Assembly: GCA_016933315.1 (NCBI GenBank)
Contig: JAFGBE010000096.1
Coordinates: forward strand, 1 to 37,105
Source of the DNA: Candidatus Auribacterota bacterium
GTDB taxonomy: Bacteria > Auribacterota > UBA6266
Length of the DNA stretch: 37,105 nt
Direction: 5' to 3'
Part shown: in pieces, positions 1 to 9,068 of the stretch
Position numbering within the stretch: position 1 is the first letter of the stretch
How the letters are laid out: each line of letters starts with the position of its first letter
Translations under genes and position numbers: made by a program
Notes under the pieces: model-generated
Told to the model about the DNA's origin: nothing
Database searches by the model: none
The model's input: only the letters and a program-made list of their open reading frames with translations

Positions 1-333
1 GCGCATCTCGTGGCTGACAAGATACACGCCAGAGCCGTAGGCCCTTACTCTCTTGTTACTCAACAGCCGCTCGGAGGAAAAGCGCAATTCGGAGGACAGA
101 GGTTCGGAGAAATGGAAGTATGGGCGCTTGAAGCGTACGGCGCAGCATATACCCTTCAGGAACTTCTGACGGTGAAGAGCGACGATGTAACGGGAAGAAC
201 AAAGATATATGAATCAATAGTGAAAGGTAATAACAGATTAGAGGCGGGAACGCCCGAATCGTTCAATGTTTTGATAAAAGAGATGCAGGCATTGTGCCTG
301 GATGTTTCCCTCAAAACCGAAATGGATAAATAG
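1..333 (+). CDS. rpoB: RNA polymerase beta subunit, C-terminal fragment
   Basis: The frame is open from the first base and ends at TAG 331-333, so only about the last 110 residues are present. It encodes the extreme C-terminus of the beta subunit, including the highly conserved GPYSLVTQQPLGGKAQFGGQ stretch and the EVWALEAYGAAYTLQE stretch, which contact the switch region and the beta-prime clamp in RNA polymerase. The protein continues upstream of the window. The gene is followed after 16 bases by rpoC, whose ribosome binding site starts right at the rpoB stop; this is the near-universal rpoBC arrangement and implies coupled synthesis of the two large subunits. A methionine codon at position 10 is internal and is not a start. 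Confidence 0.98.
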   Translation, partial: AHLVADKIHARAVGPYSLVTQQPLGGKAQFGGQRFGEMEVWALEAYGAAYTLQELLTVKSDDVTGRTKIYESIVKGNNRLEAGTPESFNVLIKEMQALCLDVSLKTEMDK

Positions 334-349
334 GGAAGAGGAGGCGGCC

Positions 350-3300
350 TTGACAGTTGAAACTGCGAAAAGTTTATTGGGGTTTGAAGTTAAAACACCC
401 TTTGACAAGGTTCAGATAAAAGTTGCTTCGCCTGAAGCTATCAGGTCGTGGTCTAAGGGAGAAGTTAAAAACCCTGAGACCATCAATTACAGAACTTTTA
501 AACCTGAGCGCGGCGGATTGTTCTGCGAAAGAATATTCGGACCGACACGCGACTGGGAATGTAACTGCGGAAAATACAAGAGAATAAAACATAAAGGCAT
601 TATCTGCGACCGTTGCGGAGTGGAGGTTACCCTTTCCAAAGTAAGGCGCGAGAGGATGGGCCATATAGAGCTTGCGGTGAATGTGTCCCATATATGGTTC
701 TTCAAAACGATGCCGAGCCGCATAGGAAACGTTCTCGGGCTTTCAACAAGGACACTCGAGAGAGTCTTATATTATGAAGATTATATAGTCCTGGATCCCG
801 GGGATACGCCTCTTGAGAAGAAACAGCTTTTAAGCGATGAAGCATACAGGGAAGCGCTTGACAAATACGGCAGGAATTTTGTTGCCAAAATGGGAGCGGA
901 AGCGATAAAAGAACTCCTGAGGATAGAGAACCTGGATGCCCTTTCGGACGACCTGCGTGAAAAGATGCACAAATCAAAATCCAAACAGGCCCAGAAAAAA
1001 TATTCCAAGAGATTGAAAGTCATCGAAGGTTTCAGAAAAGCGGGGATAAGGCCGGAATGGATGGTGCTTGATGTTATACCAGTGCTGCCGCCCGATTTAA
1101 GGCCCCTTGTCCCTCTCGACGGCGGAAGGTTCGCAACTTCAGACCTCAATGACCTGTACAGGAGAGTGATAAACCGTAATAACAGGCTTAAAAATATTCT
1201 TGAAATGAAAACCCCCGAAGTAATCGTGCGCAACGAAAAAAGGATGCTGCAGGAAGCAGTCGACGCGCTTTTCGATAACGGGCGCCACGGCCGTCCGGTT
1301 GTGGGCGCGGGGAACAGGCCGCTGAAATCGCTTAGCGATATGCTTAAAGGAAAACAGGGCAGGTTCAGACAGAACCTTCTCGGGAAAAGGGTGGATTATT
1401 CCGGGCGTTCGGTTATTGTTGTCGGGCCTGAACTTAAGCTTCACCAGTGCGGGCTGCCTAAAAAGATGGCTCTCGAACTTTTTGAACCGTTTATCATCAA
1501 GCGCCTGAAAGACATGGGCCATATCCACACTATCAAGAGCGGCAAGAAGATGATAGAGAGAGAAGCGCCGGAAGTGTGGGACATACTTGAAGACGTCACA
1601 AAAGACCATCCCGTGCTTTTAAACAGAGCGCCTACGCTCCACAGGCTCGGCATTCAGGCTTTCGAGCCCATATTGATAGAAGGCAAGGCGATCAGGATTC
1701 ACCCGCTGGTATGTACTGCGTTTAATGCGGACTTTGACGGAGACCAGATGGCGGTTCACGTGCCTCTATCGACCGAAGCCCAGCTTGAATCAAGGGTCCT
1801 GATGCTTGCGCCAAATAATATTTTCTCTCCTTCAAGCGGGAAACCGATAGCGACGCCCACCCAGGATATCACACTCGGGCTTTATTATATTACCTGCGAT
1901 CCTTTCAGGAAAGAAGACAGGAAACAGCACCTGATGAGTTCCGTCGAAGAAGTTATGATGGCGTTTGACCTGGGCATGATTAACATACATACGAGCATAA
2001 AGATATTTATCAGGGGCGAACTCAGGGATACTACCGTCGGGAGAGTGCTGTTCAATAACATTCTTCCGGACGAACTGGGATATGTTAACCAGGTTATCGA
2101 CAAGAAAAAGATAAGCAAGATTATCGACGAGTGCTATAAAATCGCCGGCCACCAGAAAACGGTGGAAACACTCGACAGGCTTAAAGACCTCGGTTTCTCG
2201 ATTGCCACAAAAGCGGGGATATCAATCGGAATGGTGGATATGAAAGTCCCTGAATCCAAGAAAAAAATCATCGAAGAAGCCCATGCTGAAGTGAAGGCTG
2301 TCGAAAAACAGCGGAAGAACGGGAGCATTACCGACGGCGAAAGATACAACAAGATCGTCGACATATGGACGCATGTAACCGACCAGATATCCGAGGATAT
2401 GTACAGGGGAATGAAAGAAAACGAGGGGAAAGAAGAGCTTAACCCCATTTATATTATGGTTGATTCCGGGGCCAGGGGCTCCAGGCAGCAGATAAGGCAG
2501 CTTGCGGGGATGAGAGGTCTTATGGCCAAACCGTCCGGAGAAATTATCGAAGAGCCGATTATTTCCAATTTCAGGGAAGGACTCTCCGTCCTTGAGTACT
2601 TTATTTCTACTCACGGGGCAAGAAAAGGCCTTGCCGATACCGCGCTCAAGACGGCGGATTCCGGGTATCTTACGAGAAGGCTCGTTGATGTTGCGCAGGA
2701 CGTAATAGTGACCGAAGACGATTGCGGGACGCTGAACGGGATATTGGTCAGGGCTATTTATGAAGGAGAAGACGAGATTGTTTCGCTGCAAGAGCAGATA
2801 AGCGGCCGCTTTGCCAATGAGGATATCATCGACCCGGCGAACTCGAAGCGCGTTATAGTTAAGGCCGGCGAGGAAGTGACGAACGAGAAAGCCGAAGAAA
2901 TTATCCGCGTCGGGATACAGCAGGTTAATATCCGCTCGGTCCTTACATGCGAGACGCGCGAAGGCATTTGCGTAAAATGCTACGGCAGGAACCTTGCAAA
3001 TCAGAAAAACGTCAAACTGGGCGAGTCAGTAGGCATCATCGCGGCTCAATCAATCGGCGAACCGGGAACACAGCTGACAATGAGAACCTTCCATATCGGC
3101 GGTACGGCCAGCCAGGTGTTCAAAAAGCCCGAAATAGTTTCGAAATTCAGCGGTGTTGTCAGGTACAACGATTTAAAAACAGTCAAGTTGCCCGACGGGA
3201 ATTTAATTGCCCTCAGCAAAAATGGGACAATAGGCATACATAATGATGAAGGAAGGGAACTTGACAAGCATACGATAGAGCTTGGCGCCGTTATAAGTAT

Positions 3301-4423
3301 TCCCGACGGCGGGAAAGTCAAAAAAGGCGAAAAGTTTGTCCAGTGGGACCCTTACAGCGCGCCTATTATCACGGAGTTTGCCGGCAAAGTCGAGTTTGTC
3401 GATATTATAGAAGGCCAGACTATGAAAAAAGAGCTGGATGAATCGACAGGCCTTACCGGAACGGTCATTATAGAGCACAGGGAGGAATTGCATCCGCAGA
3501 TACTTATCAGGGGTGCCGGCGCCGATGAGGTGAAAGGCTATTATTCGATCCCGGCCGGAGCTCATATAGTTGTAAAGAATAACGCGAAAGTCGTGGAAGG
3601 CACTCTCCTTGCGAAAACGCCCAGAAAATTTGCCAAAACCAAAGACATTACGGGAGGTCTTCCCAGGGTTGCTGAGTTGTTCGAGGCAAGAAGGCCCAAA
3701 GATGCCGCCGATATCGCCAAGATAGACGGTATCGTTGAGCTTGCCGGCACGGTAAAGGGAAGGCGTAAAGTTATTATAAGGGATGAAGTCACGGGTAATA
3801 CAGAAGAGCATCTTGTGCCTCTCGGCAAGCACCTTATGGTTTACAAGGGAGACAGAATCAAAAAAGGAGAGCAGTTGACCGACGGGCCCGTTATACCGCA
3901 GGAAATACTTCAGGTATGCGGGACAAAAGAACTGCAGGAATATCTTGTGAACCAGGTGCAGGAAGTTTACAGGCTCCAGGGTGTTGAGATTAATAATAAA
4001 CATATTGAGGTTATAGTAAGGCAGATGCTGAAGAAAGTTAAAATTGCGGATCCGGGCGACACCGATTTCCTCATAGGAGAACAGGTGGATAAGGTCAAGT
4101 TTGAGGAAGTTAATGCCGAGGTAAAAAGCAGAAAGATGCGGCCTGCTTCGGCTTCGCCGCTTCTGCTCGGAATAACCAAAGCTTCGCTGGGCACGGAAAG
4201 CTTCATTTCGGCTGCGTCTTTCCAGGAGACAACAAGGGTCCTTACGGATGCGGCGGCGAGCGGGAAGCTGGATGAACTGAGAGGATTTAAAGAAAACGTC
4301 ATTATGGGGCATCTTATACCCGCGGGAACAGGGTTTAAGACGTTTGCCTCGGTAGAGGTTGGGAAAACAGCTGAAGAAGGCGAATCGGAATTAGTAAGCG
4401 AAAGCAGCTCGGAAGAAAAGTAA
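350..4423 (+). CDS. rpoC: RNA polymerase beta-prime subunit
   Basis: Catalytic large subunit of RNA polymerase, 1357 residues from the chosen start. The N-terminal zinc finger has Cys71, Cys73, Cys86 and Cys89. The active-site motif NADFDGDQM lies at residues 459-467, with the three Mg-binding aspartates. The second zinc site uses cysteines encoded at 2723, 2948, 2969 and 2978. The bridge-helix and trigger-loop region includes GIIAAQSIGEPGTQLTMRTF. I start it at TTG 350 because AGAGGAGG at 337-344 lies 5 bases upstream and the protein then begins MTVETAKSLLGF, with no extra residues. An ATG at 302 in the same frame would lie inside rpoB and add 16 unconserved residues. The acidic, serine-rich C-terminal tail is typical of lineage-specific ends. 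The subunit works with the rpoB product upstream and with rpoA at 22626. Confidence 0.97.
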   Translation: MTVETAKSLLGFEVKTPFDKVQIKVASPEAIRSWSKGEVKNPETINYRTFKPERGGLFCERIFGPTRDWECNCGKYKRIKHKGIICDRCGVEVTLSKVRRERMGHIELAVNVSHIWFFKTMPSRIGNVLGLSTRTLERVLYYEDYIVLDPGDTPLEKKQLLSDEAYREALDKYGRNFVAKMGAEAIKELLRIENLDALSDDLREKMHKSKSKQAQKKYSKRLKVIEGFRKAGIRPEWMVLDVIPVLPPDLRPLVPLDGGRFATSDLNDLYRRVINRNNRLKNILEMKTPEVIVRNEKRMLQEAVDALFDNGRHGRPVVGAGNRPLKSLSDMLKGKQGRFRQNLLGKRVDYSGRSVIVVGPELKLHQCGLPKKMALELFEPFIIKRLKDMGHIHTIKSGKKMIEREAPEVWDILEDVTKDHPVLLNRAPTLHRLGIQAFEPILIEGKAIRIHPLVCTAFNADFDGDQMAVHVPLSTEAQLESRVLMLAPNNIFSPSSGKPIATPTQDITLGLYYITCDPFRKEDRKQHLMSSVEEVMMAFDLGMINIHTSIKIFIRGELRDTTVGRVLFNNILPDELGYVNQVIDKKKISKIIDECYKIAGHQKTVETLDRLKDLGFSIATKAGISIGMVDMKVPESKKKIIEEAHAEVKAVEKQRKNGSITDGERYNKIVDIWTHVTDQISEDMYRGMKENEGKEELNPIYIMVDSGARGSRQQIRQLAGMRGLMAKPSGEIIEEPIISNFREGLSVLEYFISTHGARKGLADTALKTADSGYLTRRLVDVAQDVIVTEDDCGTLNGILVRAIYEGEDEIVSLQEQISGRFANEDIIDPANSKRVIVKAGEEVTNEKAEEIIRVGIQQVNIRSVLTCETREGICVKCYGRNLANQKNVKLGESVGIIAAQSIGEPGTQLTMRTFHIGGTASQVFKKPEIVSKFSGVVRYNDLKTVKLPDGNLIALSKNGTIGIHNDEGRELDKHTIELGAVISIPDGGKVKKGEKFVQWDPYSAPIITEFAGKVEFVDIIEGQTMKKELDESTGLTGTVIIEHREELHPQILIRGAGADEVKGYYSIPAGAHIVVKNNAKVVEGTLLAKTPRKFAKTKDITGGLPRVAELFEARRPKDAADIAKIDGIVELAGTVKGRRKVIIRDEVTGNTEEHLVPLGKHLMVYKGDRIKKGEQLTDGPVIPQEILQVCGTKELQEYLVNQVQEVYRLQGVEINNKHIEVIVRQMLKKVKIADPGDTDFLIGEQVDKVKFEEVNAEVKSRKMRPASASPLLLGITKASLGTESFISAASFQETTRVLTDAAASGKLDELRGFKENVIMGHLIPAGTGFKTFASVEVGKTAEEGESELVSESSSEEK

Positions 4424-4434
4424 GGGAGAAATAG

Positions 4435-4806
4435 ATGCCTACGATTAATCAGTTGATAAGGAAAAGAAGAAACAAAGTGGTGAAAAAGAAAAAGACGCCT
4501 GCTCTTAACGGCTGTCCTTTTAAAAGGGGCGTTTGTCTCCAGGTAAAGACACAGACGCCGAAAAAACCTAACTCCGCGCTGAGGAAAATTGCCAGGGTGA
4601 GGCTGACAAACGGGATGGAAGTTACGGCTTATATTCCGGGCGTCGGGCATAACCTGCAGGAGCATTCGATTGTTCTGATCAGAGGAGGAAGGGTGAAAGA
4701 CCTTCCCGGTGTCAGATATCATATAGTGAGAGGCACGCTGGATACTCTCGGAGTTGAAGGCAGGAAACAGTCCCGGTCGAAATACGGGGCGAAAATGCCC
4801 AAGTAA
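4435..4806 (+). CDS. rpsL: 30S ribosomal protein S12
   Basis: S12, 123 residues, lies at the decoding centre of the small subunit and is a main determinant of accuracy. The conserved KTQTPKKPNSALRK segment and the later PGVRYHIVRGTLDT segment are both present. The lysine in the first segment, whose mutation gives streptomycin resistance in other bacteria, is wild type. The gene starts at ATG 4435 after GGGAGAAATAG, 11 bases behind rpoC, so it heads a str-type unit (rpsL, rpsG, fusA, tuf) fused to rpoBC. A purine- and A-rich spacer of 60 bases separates it from rpsG. In E. coli the matching spacer is the S7 feedback site, but no clear structure is visible here. Confidence 0.98.
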   Translation: MPTINQLIRKRRNKVVKKKKTPALNGCPFKRGVCLQVKTQTPKKPNSALRKIARVRLTNGMEVTAYIPGVGHNLQEHSIVLIRGGRVKDLPGVRYHIVRGTLDTLGVEGRKQSRSKYGAKMPK

Positions 4807-4866
4807 CTACGAAATACGAAAAAAGAAAGAAGTAAAAAGAGAACAGTAAAAATAGAGAGGTAAACA

Positions 4867-5340
4867 ATGGCAAGAAGGCGCAGGGCCACAAAAAGAATAA
4901 AAGCAAGGGACGAAAAGTTCAGCAGTGAGCTGGTAAGCCGCTTTATAAATTGTCTTATGCTGCAGGGAAAAAAGAGCATAGCTGAATCGGCTGTGTATGC
5001 CGCCATGGAAATCCTGAAAGAGAAAACAGGCTCAAAAGATTCTCTTGAAGCTTTAAAGAAGGCTATAGATAACGTTAAGCCTGTCCTTGAAGTCCGTTCA
5101 AGAAGGGTCGGAGGGGCAACTTACCAGGTACCCGTTGATGTCAGCCCTGACAGAAGGACAGCGCTTGCGTTCAGGTGGATTGTCGGCTTTGCCAGGTCCA
5201 AAAAAGGCGGGCCCATATCACAGAGACTGGCCGGCGAGCTTCTTGACGCGTTTAATAATACGGGTTCTTCCGTGAAGAAAAAGGAAGATACTCATAAGAT
5301 GGCGGAAGCAAACAAAGCGTTTGCGCATTACAAATGGTAA
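4867..5340 (+). CDS. rpsG: 30S ribosomal protein S7
   Basis: S7, 157 residues, nucleates assembly of the 30S head by binding the 3' major domain of 16S rRNA. It begins MARRRRATKR and carries the conserved VEVRSRRVGGATYQVPV-like stretch (here LEVRSRRVGGATYQVPVDVS) and the HKMAEANKAFAHYKW C-terminus. The family length is about 155, so it is full length. The ATG at 4867 is preceded by AGAGAGG. It lies between rpsL and fusA as in the classical str operon. Confidence 0.98.
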   Translation: MARRRRATKRIKARDEKFSSELVSRFINCLMLQGKKSIAESAVYAAMEILKEKTGSKDSLEALKKAIDNVKPVLEVRSRRVGGATYQVPVDVSPDRRTALAFRWIVGFARSKKGGPISQRLAGELLDAFNNTGSSVKKKEDTHKMAEANKAFAHYKW

Positions 5341-5371
5341 AAACGGTTTTAAAAATTTAAAAAACGGTTTT
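5340..5371 (+). repeat. Twin near-palindromes in the rpsG-fusA spacer
   Basis: The near-palindrome AAAACGGTTTT occurs twice, at 5340-5350 and 5361-5371, with a spacing of exactly 21 bases (about two helical turns). The bases between are AAAAATTTAA. The 60-base spacer between rpsG and fusA is therefore an AT-rich island with paired dyads. It could be a DNA binding site or two weak hairpins in the mRNA. I see no promoter elements that would decide between these, and chance in AT-rich DNA is possible. Confidence 0.45.
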
Positions 5372-5400
5372 TAATTTGATGGATACAGGGAGTTTTAATA

Positions 5401-7467
5401 GTGGCAAAGAAAGTACCATTGGAAAAATTGAGGAATATCGGCATCATGGCTCACATAGATGCCGGGAAAACGACTACGACCGAAAGGATACTGTTTTATA
5501 CCGGTAAAACTTATAAACTCGGCGAGGTCCATGAAGGCACTGCCACTATGGATTGGATGGAGCAGGAGCAGGAAAGAGGAATAACGATAACGTCGGCGGC
5601 GACCACAACTTATTGGAAAGAGAATCAGATTAATATTATTGATACTCCCGGTCACGTTGATTTTACCGTTGAAGTCGAAAGATCTTTGAGAGTTTTGGAT
5701 GGTGCTGTAGCTGTTTTTTGCGCTGTGGGCGGTGTTGAGCCCCAGTCGGAAACAGTATGGCGGCAGGCAAACAGGTATAATATACCGAGGATAGCCTTTG
5801 TCAACAAGATGGACCGGACCGGAGCCGATTTTTTCACCGCTGTCGCGCGTATGAGAGAACGACTTGGAGCCAATGCCGTCCCAATCCAGCTCCCCGTTGG
5901 AGCGGAAGACCAATTCAGGGGCATAATCGATTTGGTGATTATGAAGATGATAGTAAACAGGGAAGCTGACAAGGGAACGACGGTAGATATTGAGGAAATT
6001 CCCGAGGAGTATAAAAAGCAGGCGGAAGAATACAGGGAAAAGCTTTTTGAAGCGCTTGCTGACGAAGACGATATGATCTTTGAAAAATATGTGGAAGGAA
6101 AGCCCATAGAAGATAGGGAAGTAAAGGATGTCCTGAGAAAAGCAACCCTGGACAATCTCGTAGTCCCTGTTCTTTGCGGAGCCGCTTTTAAGAATAAAGG
6201 GGTTCAGAGGCTTATTGACGCGATAGTCGATTATCTTCCTTCCCCTCTGGATGTGCCGCCCGTAAAGGGGGAAAACCCCGAAACAGGGCAGGAAGAGATA
6301 AGAAAATCCGATAAAAACGAACCGTTTTCCGCTTTGGCGTTTAAAGTCGTGAGCGACCCTTATGTAGGCAAACTTACATACTTCAGGGTTTATTCAGGTT
6401 CCTTCAAGAAGGGATCTTACATTTATAATGTTTCGAACGGCAGGAAAGAAAGAGTGGGAAGGCTGCTTCATATGCACGCTAATGACAGAGAAGACATAGA
6501 CGAGGTGGTCGCGGGTGACATTGCCGCCGGAGTCGGGCTCAAGGAAACAGGAACGGGAGATACGCTTTCGAATGAGGAGCGCCCGATAATACTTGAATCC
6601 ATGGTGTTCCCTGAACCGGTTATTTCCATGGCGATAGAACCGAAAACGAAAGCGGACAGGGATAAGCTTCAGGTAGCCTTACAGCGGCTCCAGGAAGAAG
6701 ACCCGACTTTTAAGGTTAAGTCGGACCCTGACACCGGACAAACCATAATTTCAGGGATGGGAGAGCTTCATCTCGACATTATTAAAGACAGGATGCTCAG
6801 GGAATTCAAGGTTGACGCAAATGTCGGGAAGCCTCAGGTTGCATACAGGGAGACCATTCAGATTTCGCAGGAGGCAGAAGGTAAATTTATAAAGCAGTCG
6901 GGCGGAAGAGGCCAGTACGGCCATGCGGTAATAATTATTGAGCCTTTTAAACATGGGAAAGGAATTGAGTTTGAGGATAAAATTGTCGGCGGGACAATAC
7001 CGAGGGAATATATTCCCGCAGTTCATTCCGGAATAAAGGATGCTGCATTGACGGGAGTGCTCGGGGGATATCCGGTTGTGGATGTGAAAGTATCTCTTAT
7101 TGACGGGTCTTTCCACGAAGTTGACTCTTCGGAGCTGGCGTTTAAAATGGCAGGCTCAATCGCGTTTAAGGAAGCTATGAGGAGAGCCCAGCCGGTTTTG
7201 CTGGAGCCTGTGATGAAAGTTGAAGTTACGACTCCCGAGGAGTTCATGGGAGATGTTATAGGGGATTTGAATTCCAGGAGAGGCAAGGTCAAGGAAATGG
7301 AAACAAAAGGCAACGCCAAGATTATACTGGCCGATGTGCCTCTGGCTGAAATGTTCGGATATGCAACGGTAATAAGATCTATTACCAGGGGAAGGGCAAG
7401 TTATTCGATGGAACCGTCGCATTTTGAAAAGGTTCCCAAAAATATAGCAGAGAAAATTCTTGAGTAG
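5401..7467 (+). CDS. fusA: Elongation factor G
   Basis: Translational GTPase that drives ribosome translocation, 688 residues, full length. The GTPase motifs are clear: P-loop AHIDAGKTTTTE near residue 17, the switch I RGITI motif (within QERGITITSAATTT), DTPGH, and NKMD. Domain IV includes the GGRGQYG stretch, and domain V ends near GYATVIRSITRGRASYSMEPSHF. The start is GTG 5401, preceded by GGGAG and giving MAKKVPLEKLRNIGI as expected for the family. It sits between rpsG and tuf. Note that EF-G keeps the canonical RGITI while the adjacent EF-Tu does not. Confidence 0.98.
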   Translation: MAKKVPLEKLRNIGIMAHIDAGKTTTTERILFYTGKTYKLGEVHEGTATMDWMEQEQERGITITSAATTTYWKENQINIIDTPGHVDFTVEVERSLRVLDGAVAVFCAVGGVEPQSETVWRQANRYNIPRIAFVNKMDRTGADFFTAVARMRERLGANAVPIQLPVGAEDQFRGIIDLVIMKMIVNREADKGTTVDIEEIPEEYKKQAEEYREKLFEALADEDDMIFEKYVEGKPIEDREVKDVLRKATLDNLVVPVLCGAAFKNKGVQRLIDAIVDYLPSPLDVPPVKGENPETGQEEIRKSDKNEPFSALAFKVVSDPYVGKLTYFRVYSGSFKKGSYIYNVSNGRKERVGRLLHMHANDREDIDEVVAGDIAAGVGLKETGTGDTLSNEERPIILESMVFPEPVISMAIEPKTKADRDKLQVALQRLQEEDPTFKVKSDPDTGQTIISGMGELHLDIIKDRMLREFKVDANVGKPQVAYRETIQISQEAEGKFIKQSGGRGQYGHAVIIIEPFKHGKGIEFEDKIVGGTIPREYIPAVHSGIKDAALTGVLGGYPVVDVKVSLIDGSFHEVDSSELAFKMAGSIAFKEAMRRAQPVLLEPVMKVEVTTPEEFMGDVIGDLNSRRGKVKEMETKGNAKIILADVPLAEMFGYATVIRSITRGRASYSMEPSHFEKVPKNIAEKILE

Positions 7468-7478
7468 GAGGATTTGAG

Positions 7479-8702
7479 ATGGCAAAAGAGAAATTTGAGA
7501 GGACGAAACCGCACGTAAACGTAGGTACGATAGGGCACGTTGACCACGGTAAGACGACGTTGACGGCGGCATTGACGAAGGTGCTTGAGCAGAAAGGCCT
7601 GAGCAAATTTGTAAGTTATGATGAGATAGCGAAGGCATCGGAGTCGCAGGGCAGAAGAGATGCGACGAAGATCCTTACGATAGCGACATCGCACGTTGAA
7701 TATTCATCGGAGAAGAGACATTATGCCCACGTTGACTGTCCGGGGCATGCTGATTACGTAAAGAATATGATAACCGGGGCGGCCCAGATGGACGGGGCGA
7801 TACTGGTGGTCAGCGCGGTAGACGGACCTATGCCGCAGACAAGAGAGCACATACTTCTGGCGCGGCAGGTAGGCGTACCTTATATAGTAGTGTTTATGAA
7901 CAAATGCGACATGGTAGACGATCCTGAACTGCTTGACCTGGTAGAGCTTGAAGTAAGAGAGCTTTTAAACCAGTACGAGTTCCCTGGAGATAAGATACCT
8001 GTTATAAGGGGGAGCGCGACAAAAGCGATAGCTTCGCCGAATGCCGACAGTCCCGATGCGAAACCGATACTTGAGCTTGTAAAAGCGCTTGATGACTATA
8101 TACCTGAGCCTCAGAGGGAAATCGAGAAACCGTTCCTTATGCCGGTAGAAGACGTATTCTCCATAACGGGCAGAGGCACGGTTGGTACGGGCAGGGTAGA
8201 GAGAGGAAAAGTAAAGGTAGGCGACGAGATAGAAGTAGTAGGGATAAAACCCACGATGAAGACAGTGGTAACCGGGGTTGAGATGTTCCGCAAGGAACTT
8301 GACCAGGGCCAGGCCGGCGACAACGTAGGATTGCTGTTAAGAGGAGTAGACAAGGAGCATCTTGAGAGAGGACAGGTGCTTGCCAAGCCGGGATCGATAA
8401 CACCGCACAAGAAGTTCAAGGCTGAAGTATACGTTCTTACGAAAGATGAAGGAGGTCGGCACACGCCGTTCTTCGCGGGATACAGGCCTCAGTTCTACTT
8501 CCGTACGACAGATGTTACGGGTATAGTGAACGAGCTGATAGGCAAAGACGGGAACAAAGCCGAGATGTGCATGCCCGGAGACAACGTACAGATGCAGATA
8601 GATTTAATATGCCCGATAGCGATGGAGAAGACACTGCGCTTCGCTATAAGAGAAGGCGGAAGAACAGTAGGCGCCGGCAGAGTAACCGAGATTATCGAAT
8701 AA
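7479..8702 (+). CDS. tuf: Elongation factor Tu
   Basis: GTPase that delivers aminoacyl-tRNA to the ribosomal A site, 407 residues. Visible motifs are the P-loop GHVDHGKT (19-26), DCPGH (86-90), NKCD (141-144), and domains 2 and 3 with RGTVGTGRVERG and the GGRHTPFFAGYRPQFYFRT stretch. Switch I is unusual. Where most bacteria have about KARGITINTSHVEY, this protein has QGRRDATKILTIATSHVEY, which lengthens the loop by about six residues and changes RGITI to KILTI. The Mg-contacting threonine is kept (Thr67). I recall similar switch I sequences in Planctomycetes and related groups, so it is probably lineage-typical. Codon use also differs from the neighbours, being heavy in GTA, ACG and ATA. An AGGAGG ribosome binding site precedes ATG 7479, and rpsJ follows after 15 bases. 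Confidence 0.98.
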   Translation: MAKEKFERTKPHVNVGTIGHVDHGKTTLTAALTKVLEQKGLSKFVSYDEIAKASESQGRRDATKILTIATSHVEYSSEKRHYAHVDCPGHADYVKNMITGAAQMDGAILVVSAVDGPMPQTREHILLARQVGVPYIVVFMNKCDMVDDPELLDLVELEVRELLNQYEFPGDKIPVIRGSATKAIASPNADSPDAKPILELVKALDDYIPEPQREIEKPFLMPVEDVFSITGRGTVGTGRVERGKVKVGDEIEVVGIKPTMKTVVTGVEMFRKELDQGQAGDNVGLLLRGVDKEHLERGQVLAKPGSITPHKKFKAEVYVLTKDEGGRHTPFFAGYRPQFYFRTTDVTGIVNELIGKDGNKAEMCMPGDNVQMQIDLICPIAMEKTLRFAIREGGRTVGAGRVTEIIE

Positions 8703-8717
8703 GGGAGAAAACTTAAC

Positions 8718-9026
8718 GTGGAAGGACAAAGAATCAGAATTAAGTTAAAGGCGTATGACCATAAGGTCCTTGATCAATCTGCTCAGGAAATAGTTGAAGT
8801 GGCGAAAAGGACGGGGGCTTCCGTTTCGGGACCTATCCCTTTGCCCACTAAGATTGAAAAGTATACAGTGCTTCGTTCTCCGCACATCGACAAGAAATCG
8901 CGGGAACAGTTTGAGACAAGGACGCACCAGAGGCTTCTTGATATCGTTAACCCGAGCGCCAAGACGGTGGATGAGCTTAAAAAGCTGAACCTCCCGGCGG
9001 GCGTGGATATTAATATCAAGAGCTGA
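8718..9026 (+). CDS. rpsJ: 30S ribosomal protein S10
   Basis: S10, 102 residues, a component of the 30S head that in E. coli also pairs with NusB in antitermination. It begins MEGQRIRIKLKAYDHKVLDQ, and the conserved GPIPLPTKIEKYTVLRSPH region follows. The start is GTG 8718, preceded by AAGGGAG right after the tuf stop. It heads the S10 gene cluster, but there is no separate leader: only 15 bases lie between tuf and rpsJ, so an L4-type S10 leader as in E. coli cannot be present here. Confidence 0.97.
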   Translation: MEGQRIRIKLKAYDHKVLDQSAQEIVEVAKRTGASVSGPIPLPTKIEKYTVLRSPHIDKKSREQFETRTHQRLLDIVNPSAKTVDELKKLNLPAGVDINIKS

Positions 9027-9068
9027 AAAAGTGCCGGAATAAATAAGTAAAAAGTTGGAGATATTACA

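Noticed and set aside
2947..3243. 98-codon plus-strand frame inside rpoC
   Set aside because: Out of frame with strongly conserved rpoC sequence; no RBS and no family.
3203..4312. Open frame of 369 codons on the minus strand opposite rpoC
   Set aside because: It lies wholly within the conserved rpoC gene, has no recognisable family, and its composition is that expected from the complementary strand.
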